64,000 nucleotides of DNA from Faecalicatena sp. Marseille-Q4148 (GTDB lineage: Bacteria; Bacillota; Clostridia; Lachnospirales; Lachnospiraceae), in assembly GCA_018228665.1 (NCBI GenBank), contig CP073692.1, forward strand, positions 2,182,046-2,246,045, written 5' to 3'. This document shows, piece by piece, positions 44,809 through 51,604 of the stretch (position 1 is its first letter; each line of letters opens with the position of its first letter). The translations under genes were made by a program, and so were the position numbers. The notes beneath the pieces were generated by a model that worked only from the letters and a program-made list of their open reading frames with translations, was not told the origin of the DNA and did no database searches.

Positions 44809-46713
44809 TTAGCAGATCTCAGCTCCTGCCGGCATTTCTTTCTCCGGAACCATCAGTGACAGATTTCCTTCTGCATCTTCTGCACAGAGAATCATACCTT
44901 CTGACAGGATTCCGGCCAGTTTTGCAGGTTTCAGGTTTGTAACAACCATAACTTTTTTGCCAACCATTTCTTCTGCTGAATAATGTGCCTTAATTCCGGA
45001 TACAATCTGACGTACCTGGCTTCCGATCTTTACCTGTGAGCAGAGTAATTTTTTACTCTTTTTTACTTCCTCGCATGCAATGATCTCACCTACCTGGAAC
45101 TGAAGTTTTTCAAAATCATCAAAGGTAATCTCTGCCTTTGGCTCAAGGTCGATTACATTTTCATCTTCCGCTTTCTCTTCTTCTTTTTCTTCTGCCGGAT
45201 GAAGTTTTGCAACTTCTTCCATGACTTCTGCAAGATCACGGCGTGCAAATAAGATTTCCGGTTTTTCAACAACATTTCCGCCGTTTAACTGTGCAAGAAT
45301 TTTCTCTGCTGTTTCCGGCATAAATGATGAAAGAAGTTTGGCTCCCTCGGAAATGCTTACAATCAGATTATAAAGTACTGTCTCAAGACGGTCTTTCTTC
45401 TCTTCTTCTTTTGCAAGCGCCCATGGCATTGTTTCGTCAATATATTTATTGCAGCGCTTAAATACATTGAAAATCTCTGTGATCGCATCTGCAACACGAA
45501 GCTTATCCATCTTCTCATCTACTTTTCCGGAAGCCGCCTCTACAACTGCTTTCAATTCTGCATCTACCGCTTCTGCTGCACCTTTATCTGCAACACTTCC
45601 GCCAAAGTATTTATTTGTCATAGAAATTGTACGGTTCACAAGGTTTCCAAGTGTATTGGCAAGATCTGAATTCAGACGTTCTACCATCAGTTCCCATGAA
45701 ATCACACCGTCATTATCAAACGGCATTTCGTGAAGTACAAAGTAGCGTACTGCATCCACGCCGAATAATTTCACAAGCTCATCTGCATAGATTACATTTC
45801 CTTTTGATTTACTCATCTTTCCATCGCCCTGAAGCAGCCACGGATGTCCAAAAATCTGTTTCGGTAGCGGCAGGTCGAGCGCCATCAGGAAAATCGGCCA
45901 GTAAATTGTATGGAAACGGATAATGTCTTTCCCGATCAAATGCAGATCTGCCGGCCAATCTTTCTTAAACTGTTCTGTACTTTCGCCATCGCAGTCATAA
46001 CCGATTCCTGTAATGTAGTTTGTCAGCGCATCCAGCCATACATATACAACATGCTTCGGATCAAAATCTACCGGGATTCCCCATTTAAAAGATGTTCTTG
46101 ATACACAAAGATCCTGAAGCCCCGGAAGCAAGAAGTTATTCATCATCTCGTTCTTACGTGATTCCGGCTGAATAAATTCCGGATGTGTATTAATATGCTC
46201 GATCAGTCTGTCTGCATACTTACTCATTTTAAAGAAATATGCTTCTTCTTTCGCCGGAACGCACGGACGTCCGCAGTCAGGACATTTGCCGTCTACCAGC
46301 TGGGATTCTGTGAAGAAAGATTCACACGGTGTACAGTACATTCCTTCATAATGTCCTTTATAAATATCTCCCTGATCGTATAATTTCTTAAAAATCTTCT
46401 GTACCTGTTTTTCATGGTACTCATCTGTTGTACGGATAAATTTGTCATAAGAAGTATTCATAAGATCTGCAATCTCTTTTACCTGTGCAGCAACTCCATC
46501 TACAAATTCCTTCGGTGTCACACCGGCTTCTTCTGCCTTTAATTCGATCTTCTGACCGTGCTCATCTGTTCCTGTCTGGAAAAACACGTCATATCCTTTG
46601 CTTCTTTTGTATCTTGCAATTGCATCTGCAAGAACAAACTCATATGTGTTTCCGATATGTGGTTTGCCTGATGTGTAGGCGATTGCAGTTGTCATATAAA
46701 ATTTCTCTGCCAT
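44809..46713 (-). CDS. metG: Methionyl-tRNA synthetase
   Basis: A 634-residue class I synthetase that charges tRNA(Met). The HIGH-type motif is KPHIGNTYEF, the KMSKS loop is DGKMSKSKGNV, and the zinc-knuckle cysteines are in CTPCESFFTESQLV and CPDCGRPC. The C-terminal 110 residues form a tRNA-binding EMAP/OB domain (FEKLQFQVGEIIACEEV, KLLCSQVKIG), found in dimeric MetRS. The start at 46713 is chosen because GGAG then lies 8 nt away. Expression is governed by the T-box leader upstream. Confidence 0.98.
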   Translation of the reverse strand: MAEKFYMTTAIAYTSGKPHIGNTYEFVLADAIARYKRSKGYDVFFQTGTDEHGQKIELKAEEAGVTPKEFVDGVAAQVKEIADLMNTSYDKFIRTTDEYHEKQVQKIFKKLYDQGDIYKGHYEGMYCTPCESFFTESQLVDGKCPDCGRPCVPAKEEAYFFKMSKYADRLIEHINTHPEFIQPESRKNEMMNNFLLPGLQDLCVSRTSFKWGIPVDFDPKHVVYVWLDALTNYITGIGYDCDGESTEQFKKDWPADLHLIGKDIIRFHTIYWPIFLMALDLPLPKQIFGHPWLLQGDGKMSKSKGNVIYADELVKLFGVDAVRYFVLHEMPFDNDGVISWELMVERLNSDLANTLGNLVNRTISMTNKYFGGSVADKGAAEAVDAELKAVVEAASGKVDEKMDKLRVADAITEIFNVFKRCNKYIDETMPWALAKEEEKKDRLETVLYNLIVSISEGAKLLSSFMPETAEKILAQLNGGNVVEKPEILFARRDLAEVMEEVAKLHPAEEKEEEKAEDENVIDLEPKAEITFDDFEKLQFQVGEIIACEEVKKSKKLLCSQVKIGSQVRQIVSGIKAHYSAEEMVGKKVMVVTNLKPAKLAGILSEGMILCAEDAEGNLSLMVPEKEMPAGAEIC

Positions 46714-46779
46714 TTTCATTACTCCTTCTCTTTGAATATTTTTATTACATTGGATTACGAAAAAAATTCCTATGTAATA

Positions 46780-47045
46780 AAAAAGCCTTCTGTCCAAGTA
46801 TCTTCAAAATACTCAGACAGAAGGCGATGATTCGCGTTACCACTTCTGTTCATCCCTGCCTCACGGCAAAGACCTCTGTAAGTGCCTGCCAGCACTTCCC
46901 GCTGTAAAGGGCGGTACCCATCGCAGATTATCCACACTGCTGTCGTTCATCTGCGCCGCTTGGAAGCCATCTTCAACTGTGTTCCATTCATTCCTCTCAG
47001 CTACCGGAATCTCTCTGTAAAACTTCCCACAATCTACTCTCTTCG
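46780..47045 (-). promoter_or_regulatory. T-box leader controlling metG
   Basis: The T-box core (GAAGTGGTAACGCG on the minus strand, within 46833-46848) is followed by a terminator hairpin whose arms CGCCTTCTGTC and GACAGAAGGC lie between 46785 and 46826, ending in TTTTTT. About 190 nt of folded leader precede it. Uncharged tRNA(Met) should turn the gene on. A TTGACA hexamer at 47101-47106 is a possible -35, only about 20 bp from the end of the ISAs1 element; no good -10 was recognised at the right distance. Confidence 0.9.
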
Positions 47046-47125
47046 TCATTGCGTTTGCATTGTTCATGTATAGTAAATCGTAACATATATAAAGCTTCAT
47101 TGTCAATGAGGAAATATTGTAATAA

Positions 47126-48407
47126 CAGGGCAACCGCATAAAAATAATTAGTACAAAAATCATCACTTTTCTTGTATACTAAAAGAAAAGTGGTGATTTT
47201 TATGTTAGAAATGAAACAGTATTTTTTAGATTTAGTAGACAGAAGAGATACTCGGGGATTGCGTCACAATCTCGCAGATATTATAGTTATGAGTATTTAT
47301 GCCATTTTATGTGGTTATACGGATGCAGAAAATATGGCATTTTTTATGAAACTTCAAGAATCCTATTTTTCTAAGATGTTGGACTTGAAATATGGTGCTC
47401 CTTCTGCGGATACTTTACTTCGCGTGTTTGCCATTATAGAGCCAGAGAAGTTTATGGAGATGTTTTATCAATGGATCCGAGATGTGTTGGCAACAATTCA
47501 AGAAAATAAAGAAGCGAAGCCACAGCATATAGCCATTGATGGGAAAGCTGTCCGTGCAGCGGCGGTAAAAGGCGGACATATCCCGTATATTATTTCGGCA
47601 TATTTAAAAAATTATGGACTTTCCATCGGTCAGCTGAAAGTAGGGGAAAAGACCAATGAAATCAAGGAGATCCCAAAGCTGTTGAAAGAACTGGATATTA
47701 CCGATTGTGTGATAACGATTGATGCGATAGGATGCCAAAAACAGATTGCAAAACAAATCATAGATCAAAAAGGGCATTATTGTCTTGCGGTAAAAACGAA
47801 TCAGGCAGTCTTGTACGAAGAAATAAGAGACTATTTTTCTTATGCAGAAAAAGAAGAACCAGAAAAACTCAATACTTATGAGACAATCGAAAAAAATCAT
47901 GGTCGAATTGAAAAGCGAAAATATTGGATTTCCTCAGATATTGACTATCTTACAGGAAAAGAAAAATGGAAGAACCTGAAAACAATTGGTAAAGTAGAAA
48001 GCATTCGAGAAATGGATGGAAAAAGAAGTTTTGAAACTAGGTACTATATTCTGGATCAAGAAATGACATCGAAAGAGATGTCACAAATTGTAAGGGGACA
48101 TTGGGAAATTGAAAACAGTCTTCACTGGGTTCTAGATGTCCATTTCCGTGAAGATGCCTGCAAAATTAAGGAAGAAAAAGCGATGCAAAACCTATCTCTG
48201 ATTAGAAAAATCTGTTATAACCTCATGAAGTTGGATAAACGATTTGATAAAAAGAAAAAAATGACCTATAAGAAGATGAGTATGTTATATACATGCCATT
48301 TAGAATATGTGCAAGAATTAATTTTTGAGAACATTGTAGAAACTATTTAAAAATATCCATCTAGGGAAATATTTCTCTAAATGGATATTTTTTATGCGGT
48401 TGCCCTG
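47126..48407 (+). mobile_element. Intact ISAs1-family insertion sequence with 10-bp target duplication
   Basis: The element is 1282 bp. Its ends are perfect 19-bp inverted repeats beginning CAGGGCAACCGCATAAAAA (47126-47144 and 48389-48407). The flanks carry identical 10-bp copies of ATTGTAATAA (47116-47125 and 48408-48417), the target duplication. One full transposase gene is inside. Intact ends and duplication point to a recent insertion. It lies between the metG promoter region and a small toxin-antitoxin locus and points away from metG. A hairpin after the transposase stop (48351-48392) can act as terminator. Confidence 0.95.
47202..48350 (+). CDS. ISAs1-family DDE transposase
   Basis: A 382-residue transposase, full length for the family. 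It opens with the ISAs1 N-terminal region (YFLDLVDRRDTRGLRHNLAD). Catalytic residues are recognisable: Asp in HIAIDGKAVRAA, Asp in CVITIDAIGCQK and Glu in GHWEIENSLHWVLDVHF. The ATG at 47202 is chosen over the upstream in-frame start at 47172, which would lie nearer the element end and has no ribosome site; GGTGA precedes the ATG. There is no frameshift or internal stop, so the element is probably active. Confidence 0.95.
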   Translation: MLEMKQYFLDLVDRRDTRGLRHNLADIIVMSIYAILCGYTDAENMAFFMKLQESYFSKMLDLKYGAPSADTLLRVFAIIEPEKFMEMFYQWIRDVLATIQENKEAKPQHIAIDGKAVRAAAVKGGHIPYIISAYLKNYGLSIGQLKVGEKTNEIKEIPKLLKELDITDCVITIDAIGCQKQIAKQIIDQKGHYCLAVKTNQAVLYEEIRDYFSYAEKEEPEKLNTYETIEKNHGRIEKRKYWISSDIDYLTGKEKWKNLKTIGKVESIREMDGKRSFETRYYILDQEMTSKEMSQIVRGHWEIENSLHWVLDVHFREDACKIKEEKAMQNLSLIRKICYNLMKLDKRFDKKKKMTYKKMSMLYTCHLEYVQELIFENIVETI

Positions 48408-48424
48408 ATTGTAATAATCGTCAA

Positions 48425-48453
48425 TTGATAGCCTCCTAAAAGTATGCTATAAT
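48425..48453 (+). promoter_or_regulatory. Promoter of the small toxin gene
   Basis: TTGATA (48425-48430) and TATAAT (48448-48453) are 17 bp apart, near consensus. Transcription should start at about 48460. The resulting leader of about 75 nt can fold strongly, and CCCTCC (48506-48511) can pair with GGAGGG at 48496-48501 or with the toxin ribosome site (48524-48529), which would limit translation. Confidence 0.75.
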
Positions 48454-48537
48454 CCCGCCAAGGGAAACCTAAGCCAGGCGGCTTCCCCTCTTTTCGGAGG
48501 GATACCCCTCCAGACGAAAGAAAGGAGGGTGATGCAA

Positions 48538-48633
48538 GTGTATGTTACATATTCTGATTTAATTCAGTTATTCGTATTCATTGTTGCTCTTGTAGGTCTT
48601 TGTTATGAGATTTTCAAGGATAAAAGAAAGTAG
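48538..48633 (+). CDS. Putative holin-like/Fst-like type I toxin peptide
   Basis: A 31-residue peptide, too short for usual gene calling. It has a polar start (VYVTYSDLIQ), one hydrophobic span (LFVFIVALVGLCYEIF) and a basic end (KDKRK). This is the plan of the small holin-like and Fst/TxpA membrane toxins of Firmicutes type I systems. A strong AAAGGAGGG precedes it; the GTG at 48538 gives better spacing, the in-frame ATG at 48532 adds two residues. A strong promoter lies upstream and a convergent antisense promoter downstream. Overexpression toxicity is inferred from family resemblance, not shown. Confidence 0.7.
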   Translation: MYVTYSDLIQLFVFIVALVGLCYEIFKDKRK

Positions 48634-48660
48634 CCGCCATTACTCACACTAATGACGGCT
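48632..48660. terminator. Shared bidirectional hairpin of toxin and antisense RNAs
   Basis: An 11-bp stem (48632-48642 with 48650-48660, one G-U pair) begins within the toxin stop codon. Both the toxin transcript from the left and the antisense transcript from the right would end at it. The following T tracts are modest on each side. In Fst-type loci such a shared terminator is one of the RNA-RNA contact sites. Confidence 0.65.
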
Positions 48661-48717
48661 GTTTCACATAACAGTTTTTAGTAATCGGGTAAGCCGCTTG
48701 AGGTTTCCCATTTTTGT
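48632..48717 (-). ncRNA. Putative antisense antitoxin RNA, with its promoter
   Basis: On the minus strand TTGCAG (48747-48752) and TATAGT (48724-48729) are 17 bp apart, so a short RNA of roughly 85-95 nt should start near 48717 and run toward the toxin gene. Its first part (48687-48709) matches the first part of the toxin mRNA (48462-48487): both carry GGGAAACCT, then AAG, CGGCTT and CCC, with small gaps. It would also pair with the toxin transcript across the shared terminator. This geometry matches the RNA I/RNA II pairs of Fst-type systems. Existence of the RNA is predicted only. Confidence 0.6.
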
Positions 48718-48738
48718 ATTTTTACTATAACACACTCA

Positions 48739-48824
48739 AATAACTTCTGCAAGCCTCTCCGGAAACGTATATACATTAAACGATTCCCCTCTCGCAAATC
48801 CAACAAGAAGGATTCCTTTCTCTT
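48739..48824. repeat. Left copy of the 86-bp target duplication of the IS1634-type element
   Basis: This 86-bp stretch is identical to 50750-50835, at the other side of the insertion element. It is the last part of fdhD; in this copy the fdhD frame reads EVI and then TGA (48736-48738), which must be the ancestral end of the gene. It also carries the -35 of the antisense RNA promoter. Confidence 0.93.
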
Positions 48825-50749
48825 CCCGTCTTTGGGAGTTAGCACTATAATATTTGGGAGTTTATTCCGTTTTGGAACAGCCACAGTCAGCATAAATGCT
48901 GGCTTTTTTTGTTTTTTAAAAACTTGACAAAAAACTTTTTTGATAATTGAATATATAGTGCTATAGTGTTATAATATAAGAGGGTGATTTTATGGCGTAT
49001 TTTTTAAAGAAAACAAAAAACAAAAAAGGGATTTATCTTCAAATCTATGAAAGCTATTACGATCCGGAGCGTAAAGGTGGCGCACATCGTTCTTATAAAC
49101 CGATTGGCTATGTCCACGAACTTCAGGCAAACGGCATTGAAGATCCGATTGCTGTTTTCGGTGAAGAGGTACAAAAACTCAATCAGGAATATAAAAAGAA
49201 AAAACAGACTGAAAAAGAACGGAAGATATCAGAAGAATCTCCGGAAAAACTCCTTGGCTACTTCCCTTTAAAGAATCTCAACGATTCTCTGGGATGTAAA
49301 AAATATATTGATCTTATGCAGACAGCAACACATTTCCGATTCAATATTTTTGATATGATGTCAGATCTTATTTATGCAAGAGTGGTGCATCCCTGTTCAA
49401 AGCTGAAAACGTATTGGGAGGTGATTCCCAAACTGTTTGGAACACATGCTTTCTCCCTCGACCAGATTTATTCCGGCCTTGAATACATTGGTTCTGAATA
49501 CGAAAAGGTGATTGAGATTTTCAACCATCAAGTAGCTTTGAAATATCCATTTGATACTTCTCACTCCTATTTCGACTGCACGAACTTCTATTTCGAGATT
49601 GATAAAGAGGATCATTTCAGATTAAAAGGTCCTTCAAAAGAAAATAAAAAGGAACCGATTGTTGGTATGGGACTTCTTCTTGATGCAAACCAGATCCCAA
49701 TCGGCATGAAGATGTATCCGGGAAATGAAAGCGAAAAACCTGTAATACGGGAAATCATAGATGAATTAAAGCAGCGAAGCCACATATCCGGCAGGACGAT
49801 CCAAGTGGCAGATAAAGGACTGAACTGCTTCAACAACATCCTTCATGCCCTGAAAGCAGGAGACGGATATATTTTCTCAAAATCTGTAAAAACGCTTCCC
49901 GAAACAGAAAAAACATGGGTACTTCTTGAAAATGATTATGTAGATGTTAAAACTAAAAAAGGCGAAGTCCTTTACCGTATCAAAGAGTGTGTGGATGATT
50001 TTTCTTATTCCTATACGGATAACGCCGGACACCGGAAAACGCTGAAGCTTACAGAAAAGCGTATTGTGACATTTAACCCGAAGCTTGCCGAAAAACAAAA
50101 ATATGAAATTAACCGACAGGTAGAAAAAGCAAAAAATCTCAGGGCATGTGAAGCAAAGAAATCGGAATACGGAGACAGTTCCAAGTATGTTACCTTTATT
50201 TCTACTGATAAGAAAGGGACAAAAACGGCTGGAAAAGTCAAGGTCGAGATAAATGAAAAGGCAATAGAAAACGCAAAGAAACTGGCAGGATATAACATGA
50301 TTATAACTTCTGAAATCCATATGAGCGCTTCTGAAATCTACGCTTCATACCACAACCTCTGGCGGATCGAGGAATCCTTCCGTATCATGAAATCTCAGCT
50401 TGATGCCAGACCAGCTTATATGCAGAAACAAGAAACCATCACAGGGCACTTCCTCATCTGTTATCTTGCCGTGTTATTAACAAGGCTTTTACAGATACAT
50501 GTATTAAAAGACGAATATGGAACGGAAGAGATTTTTGATTTTATACATGATTTTAGAGTTGCCAAAATCTCTGACCGAAAATATATAAACCTAGCCAGAA
50601 GTTCCTCTTTCATTAAGGAGTTATCTTCCAAGACAGGATTGCCTCTTACCTCTTATTTCCTTGGAAACGAAGACATAAATAAAATGCTAAGCCATAGGTT
50701 TTAATCCGTGGCTTAGCACTACTTTTTTAACTTAACTCCGAAAGACAGG
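48825..50749 (+). mobile_element. IS1634-family insertion sequence with long target duplication
   Basis: The element is about 1925 bp. Its ends are imperfect inverted repeats: left CCCGTCTTTGGGAGTTA (from 48825) and right, read inward on the minus strand, CCTGTCTTTCGGAGTTA (from 50749), 15 of 17 matching. It is flanked by 86-bp direct repeats. IS1634 of Mycoplasma mycoides is known for unusually long and variable target duplications, which this copy also shows. A hairpin near 48880-48905 followed by seven T residues may shield the transposase from outside transcription. Internal promoter candidates are TTGACA (48924-48929) and TTGAAT with TATAAT (48947-48952, 48970-48975). Confidence 0.93.
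48992..50704 (+). CDS. IS1634-family transposase
   Basis: A 570-residue DDE transposase of the IS1634 group (IS4-like fold). The N-terminal part has YDPERKGGAHRSYKPIGYV. Catalytic segments are HSYFDCTNFYFE with the first Asp, QVADKGLNCFNN with the second Asp, and NLWRIEESFRIMKS with the Glu of the YREK-like motif. The C-terminal GHFLICYLAVLLTRLL is typical. The gene is intact, preceded by GAGGGTGA, and has the full family length, so the element is probably functional. Confidence 0.95.
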   Translation: MAYFLKKTKNKKGIYLQIYESYYDPERKGGAHRSYKPIGYVHELQANGIEDPIAVFGEEVQKLNQEYKKKKQTEKERKISEESPEKLLGYFPLKNLNDSLGCKKYIDLMQTATHFRFNIFDMMSDLIYARVVHPCSKLKTYWEVIPKLFGTHAFSLDQIYSGLEYIGSEYEKVIEIFNHQVALKYPFDTSHSYFDCTNFYFEIDKEDHFRLKGPSKENKKEPIVGMGLLLDANQIPIGMKMYPGNESEKPVIREIIDELKQRSHISGRTIQVADKGLNCFNNILHALKAGDGYIFSKSVKTLPETEKTWVLLENDYVDVKTKKGEVLYRIKECVDDFSYSYTDNAGHRKTLKLTEKRIVTFNPKLAEKQKYEINRQVEKAKNLRACEAKKSEYGDSSKYVTFISTDKKGTKTAGKVKVEINEKAIENAKKLAGYNMIITSEIHMSASEIYASYHNLWRIEESFRIMKSQLDARPAYMQKQETITGHFLICYLAVLLTRLLQIHVLKDEYGTEEIFDFIHDFRVAKISDRKYINLARSSSFIKELSSKTGLPLTSYFLGNEDINKMLSHRF

Positions 50750-51505
50750 AATAACTTCTGCAAGCCTCTCCGGAAACGTATATACATTAAACGATTCCCC
50801 TCTCGCAAATCCAACAAGAAGGATTCCTTTCTCTTCTGCCAGCTCAACAGCTCTGCTCGTCGGAGCCGACACGGCAATCAGTGTTGGTGCGCCAATGGCT
50901 GCTGCTTTTTCAAGGATCTCTGCTGCCACACGCCCACTAAAAACAATCGTCTTATCTGCTGTGTCAATCTGTTCCCTGACACATGCACCAAGCAGCTTCT
51001 CCACCGCATTGTGACGGCCGACATCCTCACGCATCAAAAGGATTTCCCCATCTTTCGCAAGTGCCGCGCTGTGGACTCCGCCGGTAAGACGAAACCGATG
51101 TGAACGCTCATCAAGCGCAGCTGCAAGCGACATGATCTCTTTCGAAGAAATCTTCTTTTCTTCCGCTTTTTTCCCCGTTTCTTTCGCATCCTGCCTGCGC
51201 ATATCACACTCTTTATCTGCTACAACTTCGATTCTGTGTTCCTGCTGCTTAACACAGATTTCCTTTATTTGTTCTGATTTCAGAATATAACCTTCTAAAT
51301 ACAAAAATCCATACGCAAGATCTTCCAGATACCATGGTGAGCAGAAAAATGTATGTATCATTTCTCCATTCAGATATAGATCATATTTTTCTTCCGGAAC
51401 AATGTATTTTTCTTCCTTAGAAAATTCTCCTGCCCGGAAGCATACTGCCTTTTGCAGCACATATTCTGTTGTATGTTCTTTTTCCCTTTTTAAATTTTTC
51501 TCCAT
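50732..51505 (-). CDS. fdhD: FdhD, formate dehydrogenase sulfur carrier, tail changed by IS insertion
   Basis: A 257-residue FdhD-like protein that should transfer sulfur to the molybdopterin or tungstopterin cofactor of formate dehydrogenase. Family features are SPWYLEDLAYGFLYLEGYI, FRLTGGVHSAAL, REDVGRHNAVEKLLGA, VFSGRVAAEILEKAA and AVSAPTSRAVELAE. The CxxC motif needed in E. coli FdhD is not visible; the matching stretch is a charged linker (KETGKKAEEKK). The last five residues, PVFRS, and the stop are encoded by the end of the IS1634-type element; the original protein ended EVI. The start is uncertain (51505 or 51523); longer frames would include a terminator hairpin. Confidence 0.9.
   Translation of the reverse strand: MEKNLKREKEHTTEYVLQKAVCFRAGEFSKEEKYIVPEEKYDLYLNGEMIHTFFCSPWYLEDLAYGFLYLEGYILKSEQIKEICVKQQEHRIEVVADKECDMRRQDAKETGKKAEEKKISSKEIMSLAAALDERSHRFRLTGGVHSAALAKDGEILLMREDVGRHNAVEKLLGACVREQIDTADKTIVFSGRVAAEILEKAAAIGAPTLIAVSAPTSRAVELAEEKGILLVGFARGESFNVYTFPERLAEVIPVFRS
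50750..50835. repeat. Right copy of the 86-bp target duplication
   Basis: Identical to 48739-48824. This copy remains part of the current fdhD reading frame and directly abuts the right end of the insertion element. Confidence 0.93.
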
Positions 51506-51529
51506 CCCATATTCTCTCTTCATCACCAA

Positions 51530-51564
51530 AATGCAGACACAGCCACCGCGGCCGCGTCTGCATT
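51530..51564 (-). terminator. Hairpin between fdhF and fdhD
   Basis: Arms AATGCAGAC (51530-51538) and GTCTGCATT (51556-51564) enclose a GC-rich loop that can itself fold. On the minus strand it ends with TTTT. It may weaken transcription into fdhD or act as an attenuator. Confidence 0.6.
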
Positions 51565-51604
51565 TTTTCATACGAAATCTCTGCTATTTGCAAAAATCTA
51601 CTGT

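Noticed and set aside
48678..48893. A 71-codon frame on the minus strand near the small toxin locus
   Set aside because: It crosses the junction of the target duplication and the insertion element in a frame different from fdhD and has no ribosome site; it is an accidental frame.
49877..50320. Hydrophobic minus-strand frames inside the IS1634-type transposase
   Set aside because: They are complementary-strand shadows of a long, well-supported transposase gene.
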